Shown here piece by piece: positions 42,595 to 49,804 of a stretch of 49,804 nucleotides of DNA. Origin of the DNA: Gemmatimonadota bacterium (lineage in GTDB: Bacteria; Gemmatimonadota; Gemmatimonadetes; Gemmatimonadales; Gemmatimonadaceae); assembly GCA_018969225.1 (NCBI GenBank), contig JAGWYS010000003.1, positions 1 through 49,804 of the forward strand, given 5' to 3'. Within the stretch, counting starts at the first letter, position 1, and each line of letters opens with the position of its first letter. The notes under the pieces are model-generated. The model had not been told where the DNA came from and did no database searches. It saw only the letters and a list, made by a program, of their open reading frames with translations. A program made the position numbers and the translations under genes.

Positions 42595-43871
42595 TACCGT
42601 CCGGCGAGGTTGGGGTTGGTGGTGCGCTCCAGGTCGGGGAGCGGAAAGCAGCGGTTGGTCCCGTAGAAGCCGCCGCCGAAGGGAAACGGTGCACCCGTGG
42701 CCGGCACGAAGGGAAGGGTGAGGCGCTGGTAGTCGCCCAGGTGCTGCGACTCCAGGAACAGCTCCGCCCGCCGCTCGTAGATGAGCTGGGCCCGCACGTC
42801 GGCCGCCGAGGTGGAGGCGAACGGGGGGAGTGCCGGGGTGGTGCGGGCGTGCAGCGTGTTGATGATGGCCACCGCCGCCGCGACGTTGCCGGCCGCCAGC
42901 TCCGCCTCGGCGATGATCAACTGCGCCTCCGCCCACTTGGCGATGGGGATGGAGGCGGCGAAGCTGGTGTACTTCCCCTGCAGGTACAGCGAGTCCGCGT
43001 TGTTGGCCCCGGTGCGATTGGCGTTGGTGACCGGCACGCGCGGGTCGCGCACCCCCTCGAACGTCATGGCCCGGTACACCGGCCCCACCGTGAGCCCCGC
43101 CCCCTGGTTGTTGTTGTTGAACACCGGGTTGAAGCGGCGGGGGTCGGCGGCCGAGAAGGTGGCGTTGCGGACATAGTTGGCGGGGACCTGCCGGGCATCG
43201 GCCGCCGCCTCCGGGAGACGGGCCAGGTTGAGGCGCGCGCGGGCGCGCCCCAGGTACGCCATGGGGAGGATGTCGGTGGCGTTGCTGGCCTGCGCGTCGG
43301 CAATGGCCGCCGTGAAGCGCTCCTCGGCGCGCGTCCACACCTGCGCCTTGGACAGCTCCGGCCCCGCGCTGACCGTGGCGGTGCACATCTGCTCGCCCAT
43401 CAGGAGCAGGGCATACCCCGCGTAGGCCGCGTTGGTGGCCAGCAGCTGGCGGCGGTTGGTCACCTGCGCGTCCGTCCACGATTCCAGCCCCTTCTGCAGC
43501 TCGCCGGAGAGCCAGAGGGTCACGTTGAGGGCGCCGAAGGGGCCCAGTCCGCCGCAGCCGCCGGTGCTGATGGTGGAGCTGGTGGCGATGTCGCGGCGAT
43601 CCACCTGCCAGGTGGTGTTGCCGGTGGAGCTGTTGGCCAGTTCGTCGCCCAGGGTGCCGCCGCCCACGACGGCGCCGCCGAAGGCGCATTCGAACTCGCC
43701 CACCACGGAGTTCATCAGGATGGCGGCGTTGGCGGGCACCACGGATCCGTCGGCGGGAACGCGGCTGGGGACGTCCACCTCCAGCAGGGTGCCGCAGGCC
43801 GCCGACGCGGCGAGGAGCGCGCACACGGCGGTGCGGGTCATGGCGCGGATGGCGCGCGAGCGGGGAGTCAT
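42594..43871 (-). CDS. SusD/RagB-family outer-membrane lipoprotein (pair 2)
   Basis: 425 aa. A signal with lipobox AASAAC precedes GTLLEVDVPSRVP. The helical body has SusD features (GYALLLMGEQMC, RARLNLARLPEAAADARQVP) and the C-terminal YERRAELFLESQHLGDYQRL plus GTNRCFPLPDLERTTNPNL. It is the lid/binding partner of the SusC at 43892-46912, 20 nt after its stop. RagAB-type pairs can import oligopeptides; here the downstream peptidases make a peptide substrate plausible. The start chosen is the ATG at 43871; a second in-frame ATG lies ten codons downstream. Confidence 0.9.
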   Translation of the reverse strand: MTPRSRAIRAMTRTAVCALLAASAACGTLLEVDVPSRVPADGSVVPANAAILMNSVVGEFECAFGGAVVGGGTLGDELANSSTGNTTWQVDRRDIATSSTISTGGCGGLGPFGALNVTLWLSGELQKGLESWTDAQVTNRRQLLATNAAYAGYALLLMGEQMCTATVSAGPELSKAQVWTRAEERFTAAIADAQASNATDILPMAYLGRARARLNLARLPEAAADARQVPANYVRNATFSAADPRRFNPVFNNNNQGAGLTVGPVYRAMTFEGVRDPRVPVTNANRTGANNADSLYLQGKYTSFAASIPIAKWAEAQLIIAEAELAAGNVAAAVAIINTLHARTTPALPPFASTSAADVRAQLIYERRAELFLESQHLGDYQRLTLPFVPATGAPFPFGGGFYGTNRCFPLPDLERTTNPNLAGR

Positions 43872-43891
43872 GAGGATGGGCACCGGGCGCC

Positions 43892-46800
43892 TCAGAAAGT
43901 CAGGTTGAGGGAGAACCGGACCTGCCGCGGGAGCGGCAGGTTCGCCTGCTCGCTGGCGGTGAGCTCGCCGAAGCCGCCCGGCTGTTCCGTCTCCGGGTCG
44001 AGCCCCGACCAGCGGGTCCACGTGTGCAGGTTGCGGCCGGCCAGCAGCAGCGAGGCGCGGGAGGCGCGCAGGCGCCGGGCGAGGACGTCGGGGAGGTCGT
44101 ACCCCAGCGAGACCTCGCGCAGCTTGGCGAAGGAGGCGTCGTTGATGAAGCCGCTGGTGAGCACCAGCGCGCTGCCGCGCTGCGCGTAGGCCACGTCGCG
44201 CGCGTCGAACTCCTGCGGGTAGTAGTTCTGCCGGCAGAGGCGGAACACGGTGCAGCGCGCCCAGAGGTTGGTGTCGAAGCGGCGCATCCCCTGGCGGAAG
44301 TCCACCAGGGTGTACAGGCGCAGCCGCCGCCCCAGGCGCACCGTGGAGGTCACCGCCCCTTCGTACTTGGGCGTGGAGCGCCCCAGGTAGGTGAGCGGCG
44401 CGGTGGCGCACGGCGCGGGGCCGCTGGGCGTTTCGCACTGCAGGTTGGTGGCCTGGCCGGTGCCGTCCAGGGTGGCGCTGGCCAGCCGCTGCCCGAAGAA
44501 GGCGGCCACGGGGTACCCCACGCGGTGCTGCTGGGCGCGGGGGAACGTGCCCACGAAGATGGGCGGTTGCCCCCCCAGGTCGGTGATCTCGTTCTCGTTG
44601 GAGTTGACGGTGGCGGTGAGGTCCCATCCCACGCGCTCGCCGGTGAGGACGGCCACCGTGGTGCGCAGCTCGAAACCGTCGTTGCGGATGGCCCCCAGAT
44701 TGGTGAAGCGGGTGCCGATGAAGCCGCTGGAGGGGGGGACCGGCGCCAGCACGATGGCATCGCGGCGGTTCTGCCGGAACCAGGTGAACTCCATCGCCAC
44801 CCGGTCCTGGAAGAGCCCGGCGTCGAAGCCCAGCTCCACCTCCGTGCCGCGCTCGGGGCGAAGGTCGGGGTTCCCCACCGCCTGGGTGGTGAGCGCCGGC
44901 TGGTCGCCGGGGCCGGTGACGGGCCCCAGCGTGCGGAGCGCCGCGAAGGCGTCGGGCTGCTGCCCCGCCGCGCCGTACGCGGCGCGGGCCTTGAAGGTGT
45001 TCACCACGCCCCCCTTCCACCAGGATTCCTCGCTGGCCACCCAGCTGCCGCTGATCTTGGGGTAGGTGGCCGCCTGGAAGTCGGTGCCAAAGGCGCTGTT
45101 GTTGTCCACGCGCACCGCGCCGGTGACGAAGACGCGGTTGCGCCACCCCAGCTGCTGCTGCGCGTAGGTGCCGATGGTGGTGTTCTCGATGTAATCGTCG
45201 CCGCCCGTGCGCACGGAGGTGCCCAGGATGGTGCTGAGCCCGGGCGCCGGGAACTGCTGGCCGCTGACGGTGGTGAAGCGGGTGAGGCGGCCGAAGTACT
45301 GCGCGCCCACGCTGGTCTGGCTGGTGAGCCCGTCGCGGAGGGTGGCGTTGTAGGTGGCGCTGTAGTCCAGCGTGTTGGTGCGCGCGTCGCGCAGCTGCAC
45401 GTCCTTGCGACCGGCCGCGACCGCCGGGCTGAAGAACCGGGCCTGGTCGGGGGTCATCCGACGCACGATGTTCTGGTTGTTCTCCTGCACCAGGTCGACG
45501 CCAAGGTTGAGGCGCTGGGTGAGGTGCCGCCCCGCCTGGTGCTGCAGCTGCCCGGACACGGTGGTGCGCTGGAGCAGCTGGAAGACGTCATACACGCCGT
45601 AGAGCACCTCCGGCGGCGCGGCGAAGAAGCCGCGACTGGGACCGCCCTGCGTGAGGGGGTTGGCGTTGACGGCGCTGAAGAGCGGCGCGCCGGCCCCCTC
45701 CTGCGGGGCGAAGGAGGTCTTGCCGGTCACCACCCCCAGGTCGACGCGCGCGGTGAGCGACGGGCGCGGCAGGAACTGGAGGTTGGCCCGCAGCGAGGAC
45801 TGGAGCTGGCGGTTGTTGAGGTCGATCCCCTCCTCGTCCTGCACGACGCCGCCCACGCGGTACGTGACCGGACCGGAGCCGCCGTCGATGCCCATGGCGT
45901 AGCGCTGGAACTGGCCGGTGCGCCAGATGGCGTTCCCGAGCGCGCGCTCGTTCTCCACGGCGTTGAACGAGAGGATCTGCCCCTGGGGCGAGCGCGCGTA
46001 GTTGGTGGGCAGGCGGCCGGCCGGGTTGTCGAACTCGTTGGTCCCCTGGTCGGCGGTGAAGGTGACGCGGGCCTTCTCGCCGGCGCGCCCGGCCTTGGTG
46101 ATGATCTGGATGACGCCGTTGGAGGCCTCGGTGCCGTAGAGGGTGGCGGCGGCGGGTCCCTTGATGATCTCAATGGACTCGATGTCGGCCGGGTTGACGT
46201 CGTTGAGGCGGGAGACGACGTTGGCGCCCTGGACCGCCGGGCCCGAGGCCTGCGCGGCGTCCACGCGGATGCCGTCCACGTACACGAGGGGCGCGCCGGT
46301 GAGGGCGAGGCTGTTGCGCCCGCGGATGTTGACCTTGGTGCCGGCGCCGGCCATGCCGGAGTTGGCGGTGAGGACGACGTTGGAGGCGCGGCCGTTCAGG
46401 AGCTGGGAGACGTCGGTGACGGGGGCGCGCTCGAGGGTGGCGCGCGCGTCCACCTTGGTGATGGCGTTGCCCACGGCGCGGCGCTCGACCGTGCCGGCGG
46501 TGCCGGTGACGACCACCTCATCCAGCTTGACGGAGAGCTCGGCCAGGGTGAAGGCGAGCGCGGCGCTCCCGGCGCCGACGGCGCGCGACTGGGCCTGGTA
46601 GCCGATGGCGGTGACGCGGACCGTCCGGGCGCCGGCCCCGAGGTCGGTGAGGCGGAAGCGGCCGCGGGCGTCGGTGAGCGCGAGGGCGGCGGTGCCGACC
46701 ACGGTGACGCGAGCGCCCTCGACAGGGCGGCCGCGCGCGTCGATGACGGTGCCCGTGATGGAGTCGGCCTGGAGGCGGGGGACGACCGCGGGGGCAGCCC

Positions 46801-46912
46801 CCGGTGCTGGCGGCGCGTCGGCGTGGGCGGGTGCCGCGGTGGCCGCGAGGAGGGCCAACCCGCCGCCCCAGAGCAGGGCGGTGACGTGGGCGTTTGGGCT
46901 GGGACGGGGCAT
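43892..46912 (-). CDS. SusC/RagA-family TonB-dependent outer-membrane transporter (pair 2)
   Basis: 1006 aa. A signal peptide ends near PAHADA. Next are a carboxypeptidase-regulatory-like domain (about 50-125, ITGTVIDARGRPVEGARVTVVG), a plug (about 145-280) with LLNGRASNVVL, GAPLVYVDGIRV and GPAAATLYGTEASNGVIQIITKAG, and a barrel ending in FSLNLTF. It is the first gene of the 11-gene unit. Its ATG lies 36 bp downstream of a palindrome shared with the divergent cytochrome P450 gene. It has no clear Shine-Dalgarno. Confidence 0.93.
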   Translation of the reverse strand: MPRPSPNAHVTALLWGGGLALLAATAAPAHADAPPAPGAAPAVVPRLQADSITGTVIDARGRPVEGARVTVVGTAALALTDARGRFRLTDLGAGARTVRVTAIGYQAQSRAVGAGSAALAFTLAELSVKLDEVVVTGTAGTVERRAVGNAITKVDARATLERAPVTDVSQLLNGRASNVVLTANSGMAGAGTKVNIRGRNSLALTGAPLVYVDGIRVDAAQASGPAVQGANVVSRLNDVNPADIESIEIIKGPAAATLYGTEASNGVIQIITKAGRAGEKARVTFTADQGTNEFDNPAGRLPTNYARSPQGQILSFNAVENERALGNAIWRTGQFQRYAMGIDGGSGPVTYRVGGVVQDEEGIDLNNRQLQSSLRANLQFLPRPSLTARVDLGVVTGKTSFAPQEGAGAPLFSAVNANPLTQGGPSRGFFAAPPEVLYGVYDVFQLLQRTTVSGQLQHQAGRHLTQRLNLGVDLVQENNQNIVRRMTPDQARFFSPAVAAGRKDVQLRDARTNTLDYSATYNATLRDGLTSQTSVGAQYFGRLTRFTTVSGQQFPAPGLSTILGTSVRTGGDDYIENTTIGTYAQQQLGWRNRVFVTGAVRVDNNSAFGTDFQAATYPKISGSWVASEESWWKGGVVNTFKARAAYGAAGQQPDAFAALRTLGPVTGPGDQPALTTQAVGNPDLRPERGTEVELGFDAGLFQDRVAMEFTWFRQNRRDAIVLAPVPPSSGFIGTRFTNLGAIRNDGFELRTTVAVLTGERVGWDLTATVNSNENEITDLGGQPPIFVGTFPRAQQHRVGYPVAAFFGQRLASATLDGTGQATNLQCETPSGPAPCATAPLTYLGRSTPKYEGAVTSTVRLGRRLRLYTLVDFRQGMRRFDTNLWARCTVFRLCRQNYYPQEFDARDVAYAQRGSALVLTSGFINDASFAKLREVSLGYDLPDVLARRLRASRASLLLAGRNLHTWTRWSGLDPETEQPGGFGELTASEQANLPLPRQVRFSLNLTF

Positions 46913-46947
46913 GGGGGTAGGGACCGGTGGGAAGCGCGTGGCCGGAT

Positions 46948-46977
46948 GGTCTCATATATTGAGACCTAGTCTCATAT
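46948..46977. promoter_or_regulatory. Three-half-site operator between susC and the P450 gene
   Basis: A perfect 7-bp inverted repeat GGTCTCA-TATAT-TGAGACC (46948-46966) is followed by another GTCTCATAT (46969-46977), an exact 9-bp direct repeat of 46949-46957 placed 20 bp, two helical turns, away. Half-sites alternate in orientation. Acinetobacter PcaU and PobR, both IclR-family, bind a palindrome plus one extra direct repeat, so the IclR gene at 48352 is the obvious candidate. The AT-rich spacer probably overlaps promoter elements for both directions. Confidence 0.7.
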
Positions 46978-47067
46978 CGTGCACCCTATCGTACCGCCGG
47001 GGCCGGACGACGGCAAGCAAGCGCCGGAACCGCCTGCGCTCCGGCTTCTCCCGCACCCGCCCACCAC

Positions 47068-48246
47068 ATGTCCGCGCCCGCCTCCTTCCCGATCGGCGCC
47101 ACCGTCACCATCGACCAACTGGCCGATGATCCCTACCCGATCTTTCATCGCCTGCGGGCCACCGAGCCGGTGACCTGGGCGCCAGCCATCGGGCAATGGC
47201 TGGTCACCAGTCGTGACCTCGTCATGGAGGTGCTCCGCGACCCCATGCGCTTCCGCACCGACGATCCCCGGTCCCCCATCCGCGAGACGTTCGGGCCGCA
47301 GATGCTGTCCACCGAGGGGGAGACGCAGCGGCGCTTCAAGTCGGCGTGCGCGCCCCCGTTCAACGCCAAGGCCGTGGACGCGCTCACGCCGCTCGTGCAG
47401 GACGTGGTCGCCGCGCACGTCGAGGCACTCCCGGCCGCGGGCGCGGACCTGCGCTCCACCTACGCCGCGCCCGTGGCGGTCGCCACCGTCGCGCGCGTGC
47501 TGGGGCTGGACCCGGCGGGGGACGGCCTGTTGCGCGAGTGGTATGGCACGTTCGCCGACGCGCTGATCAACTATGCGGGGGACCCGGAGACGCGGACCCG
47601 GGCCGAGGCGGCCGTCCGGGCGTTTCGCGCCTCGCTGGCGCCGATCCTGCACGCCCCCGACGCCGCGTCGCGCGCGCTGCTGCACACCCTCGCGCGGGCG
47701 CATCCGCGGATGCTGGATGACGGGGAGATTGCCGCCAACGCGCTCATCGTGCTCTTCGGCGGCATCGAAACCACCGAGGCCTCGATCGCCAATTCCCTCT
47801 GGGCAATCCTGTCGCACCCGTCGGCGCCGGGCGTCGGCCACCTCGACGCCGACGCCGTGGACCGGTGCGTGGAGGAGACCTTCCGCTGGGAACCGGCCGT
47901 GCAGACGTGCAGCCGCTACGCGCCGGAGGCGGTGATGCTCGGTGGCGTGCCACTGCCGGCGGGCGCGATCGTGCAGTGCATGCTGGGGGCGGCCAACCGC
48001 GACCCGGCCCACTATCGCGCCCCGGACCGCTGGGATCCGGCGCGTGCGGATCCCACGCCGCATCTGGCGTTCGGATTCGGCCGGCACTTCTGCCTCGGGG
48101 CGGCCTTGGCGCGCCTGGAGGCGCGCACCGCGCTCCTTGCGCTCTTCGGCCGACATCCGCACTGTCGCCTCGACCCCGAGCGTCCGAGCCGTCCCCTCGG
48201 GCACGAATTCCGCAAGCCCCCGCGCCTGGACGTGCTGTGGGCGTGA
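47068..48246 (+). CDS. Bacterial cytochrome P450 (class I type)
   Basis: 392 aa, normal for a soluble bacterial P450. I-helix oxygen motif GGIETT (231-236), K-helix ExxR (Glu270-Arg273), and the haem loop FGFGRHFCLG with the Cys342 ligand are intact. The conserved Thr pair in GGIETTEASI supports monooxygenase chemistry. No ferredoxin or reductase gene is adjacent, so electrons must come from elsewhere. It is divergent from the susC-peptidase-sarcosine oxidase unit and shares its operator region, which suggests related function, for example oxidation or N/O-dealkylation of the same substrate. The specific reaction is unknown. Confidence 0.95.
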   Translation: MSAPASFPIGATVTIDQLADDPYPIFHRLRATEPVTWAPAIGQWLVTSRDLVMEVLRDPMRFRTDDPRSPIRETFGPQMLSTEGETQRRFKSACAPPFNAKAVDALTPLVQDVVAAHVEALPAAGADLRSTYAAPVAVATVARVLGLDPAGDGLLREWYGTFADALINYAGDPETRTRAEAAVRAFRASLAPILHAPDAASRALLHTLARAHPRMLDDGEIAANALIVLFGGIETTEASIANSLWAILSHPSAPGVGHLDADAVDRCVEETFRWEPAVQTCSRYAPEAVMLGGVPLPAGAIVQCMLGAANRDPAHYRAPDRWDPARADPTPHLAFGFGRHFCLGAALARLEARTALLALFGRHPHCRLDPERPSRPLGHEFRKPPRLDVLWA

Positions 48247-48351
48247 CGCGCGCTCGCGCCGTGTGCGCTCGCCCCGCCATTCCCCACGGCCTCCCGGACC
48301 TCTAGCTTCCCTGCGCGCCGTGTCCGTGCCCCGGCCTACCACCCCCCAGCC

Positions 48352-49182
48352 ATGCTTGCCACGCTCGACGCGGTGCTCGCCCTGTTCAGCGACCGCACCC
48401 CCGAACTCGCCGCCCTCGACATCGCCGAGCGGCTCGGTCGGCCCCGCAGTTCGGTCTATCGGATTCTCCGCTCCTTCGAGGCGGCCGGCTTCCTTGATTT
48501 CGACGAGCGCTCCGGTCGCTACCGGCTGGGGATCCGCCTCGCGGCACTGGGCGCACTGGCCCAGCAGTCGTCCCCGCTGCAACGGGCCATTCATCCCGTC
48601 CTGATCCGCCTCGCCCGCGACTCGGGCGAATGCGCCACCCTGGTCGTCCGCTCGGGCGCCGTCGCGACCACCGTGGACATCGTCTATGCGCCGCAGCCGC
48701 TGGTGGTGCCGGGAGTCCTCGGCGGACATCCGCCCCTGCACGCGTCGGCCGGCGGCAAGGTCCTCCTCGCATGGCTCGCCGACGCGGAGCGACGCGCGTT
48801 GCTGGGGGATGCGCTCAAGCGCTACACGGCGGCCACCATTACCGACCTGCCCGCGCTCATGGAGCAGCTCGACGGGGTCCGGACCGCCGGCATCGCCGTT
48901 GCCCGGGGCGAATGGTTCCCCGACGTCTGCGGCATGGGCGCGCCGGTGTGGGACCACACGGGCGCGGCGGTGGCCGCCATCACGATCGGCTTCCCCTCGG
49001 TGCGCGCGGGCGCCGCCCGCCTGCGCCAACTGCAACCGCTGGTGGCGCGGGCCGGTGCCGAGGGGACGGCCGTGCTGGGCGGTGCGCCGCGAGGCGCCTC
49101 AGCGCCCCCCGCGGCCGCCATGACGGAGGAGATGCGACCGCGGACGGTGACCTCCGATCGCCGCCGCCGCGTGCGCGCCTGA
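48352..49182 (+). CDS. IclR-family transcriptional regulator
   Basis: 276 aa. The N-terminal winged helix (about 1-60) reads MLATLDAVLALFSDRTPELAALDIAERLGRPRSSVYRILRSFEAAGFLDFDERSGRYRLG. The C-terminal effector domain has SGECATLVVRSGAVATTVDIV, LHASAGGKVLLAWLAD, TITDLPALMEQLDGVRTAGIAVARGEW and VAAITIGFP, all IclR-typical. The last 35 residues are a charged, probably disordered tail. It lies 105 nt downstream of the P450 gene on the same strand and is the likely ligand-responsive regulator of the three-half-site operator at 46948-46977. Confidence 0.94.
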   Translation: MLATLDAVLALFSDRTPELAALDIAERLGRPRSSVYRILRSFEAAGFLDFDERSGRYRLGIRLAALGALAQQSSPLQRAIHPVLIRLARDSGECATLVVRSGAVATTVDIVYAPQPLVVPGVLGGHPPLHASAGGKVLLAWLADAERRALLGDALKRYTAATITDLPALMEQLDGVRTAGIAVARGEWFPDVCGMGAPVWDHTGAAVAAITIGFPSVRAGAARLRQLQPLVARAGAEGTAVLGGAPRGASAPPAAAMTEEMRPRTVTSDRRRRVRA

Positions 49183-49221
49183 AGCGGCTTCCCCGTCGCA
49201 TGCGGGGTCGTGTAGGAAAAG

Positions 49222-49255
49222 ACCGGGGGGCGATCCGCACGGATCGCCCCCCGGT
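49222..49255. terminator. Bidirectional hairpin terminator
   Basis: Perfect 15-bp stem (49222-49236 with 49241-49255), loop GCAC, preceded by AAAA, between the convergent IclR and DUF2911 genes. Confidence 0.8.
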
Positions 49256-49290
49256 TCCCACCCTGTCGGCGCGATGCGCCGCCCGTCCGC

Positions 49291-49711
49291 TCACTTCACC
49301 GTGAACGCCGCCACGGCCTTGTACGTGTCCCACGCGATCACCAGCTCGCCCCCCTTCCCGGCGGGCTTCACCTGGATCTCCATCTTCTCCACCACCGGGT
49401 TGTTCGACGTCACCGTCATCGGGATCCGCACCAGGTCCTGCTTGGCGTCGTAGTCGGTGCCCCACTGCTTGGTCTGCTTGTTCACGACCAGCTCCCACTT
49501 GCCGCTCTCCTCGAGCTTCGTGAACAGCGTGTAGGTGCCGGCCGGCACCGCCTTGCCGCCGAAGTCCAGCGCCTTGCTGGTGGTGAAGTGCGTGGCCTCG
49601 TTGGCCCCCGTGCGCCACACCATCCCCCACTTCATGTCGCCCAGGCCGTTGAACAGCACGCGCCCGCGCTTGCTGGGGCGGCCGTAGTTCACCGCGATCT
49701 CGCTCCCCGCC
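49291..49711 (-). CDS. DUF2911-family protein, 5' end lost at the window-edge join
   Basis: About 140 codons remain. The frame reads GSEIAVNYGRPSKRGRVLFNG, MVWRTGANEATHFTTSKALDFGG, VPAGTYTLFTKLEESGKWELVVNKQTKQWGTDYD and ends DTYKAVAAFTVK: the core DUF2911 domain, usually a 170-190 aa periplasmic protein with a signal peptide. The GTG at 49692 would start inside the conserved domain, so the true start lies upstream. Just beyond the AEAG codons the sequence changes abruptly into a copy of ggt, so the signal peptide and first strand are missing. Function is unknown. Confidence 0.8.
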
Positions 49712-49804
49712 TCGGCACCGCCCCCAACGTGGCGCAGCCGGGAAAGCGGATGCTGTCCAGCATGACCCCCACGATCCTGGCCAAGGACGGGAAGCTGCTG
49801 GCGG
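49712..49804 (+). repeat. Copy of internal ggt segment at the right edge (copy B)
   Basis: 93 bp matching 27800-27892 at 92 of 93 positions, same strand, and running to the last base. It abuts DUF2911 without any gene start. It is either a second ggt copy or an assembly join. Confidence 0.95.

Noticed and set aside
1-49804. Possible circular contig because the window ends in repeated sequence
   Set aside because: The terminal repeat matches internal ggt, not the first bases of the window, so it gives no support for circularity.
1-49804. CRISPR array, tRNA or insertion sequence
   Set aside because: No regularly spaced repeats, no cloverleaf with a T-loop motif, and no transposase or terminal inverted repeats with target duplication were found by eye.

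Overview
The window is about 70% G+C and reads as chromosomal DNA of a Gemmatimonadota-like bacterium. That placement is an inference from gene content: two SusC/SusD pairs, a secreted tricorn protease, a VPS10/BNR-repeat protein, many exported hydrolases, a eukaryotic-type NADP isocitrate dehydrogenase, and many GTG starts with 4-bp start/stop overlaps. I see no tRNA, rRNA, CRISPR array, transposase or phage gene. High G+C leaves long open frames opposite almost every gene; these were discarded.

Left part (1-10.8 kb). The 5' end of a PQQ-dependent dehydrogenase (cut by the window edge) is translationally coupled to a HupE-like membrane protein fused to a cytochrome c. Divergent to it is an exported NHL beta-propeller. 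Then come an exported RidA, a small FmdB-type zinc ribbon protein, an exported HpcH/HpaI aldolase homologue, a first SusD/SusC pair, and a small cytochrome c that is a paralogue of the fused one.

Middle part (11-28.3 kb). A Tat-exported FAD amine oxidase is followed by an MBL-fold hydrolase coupled to a tricorn protease. Next are an unusual TonB hybrid protein (carboxypeptidase-regulatory domain, plug and TonB C-terminal domain), an adhesin-E-like protein and a PepSY-TM protein. A minus-strand cluster reads rpsP-rimM-trmD-asparaginase-icd-VPS10/BNR protein. A gamma-glutamyltransferase gene is divergent from rpsP.

Right part (28.3-49.8 kb). A compact HEPN/nucleotidyltransferase toxin-antitoxin pair has a perfect palindrome in its promoter. 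Then comes an 11-gene, 17.4-kb minus-strand unit: SusC, SusD, DUF885 peptidase, S9 peptidase, SRPBCC-alpha/beta hydrolase fusion, M19 dipeptidase, membrane alpha/beta hydrolase, and heterotetrameric sarcosine oxidase (soxB-D-A-G). Divergent from it are a cytochrome P450 and an IclR regulator. The shared intergenic region carries three alternating half-sites arranged like known PcaU/PobR operators. I propose this is a regulated uptake-and-catabolism locus for a peptide or amide substrate that ends in an N-methyl amino acid. This is the best candidate for an undescribed system here.

The last 93 bases repeat an internal part of the gamma-glutamyltransferase gene with one mismatch, and they interrupt the 5' end of a DUF2911 gene. 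This is either an assembly join or a real duplication, so the right edge should not be trusted.
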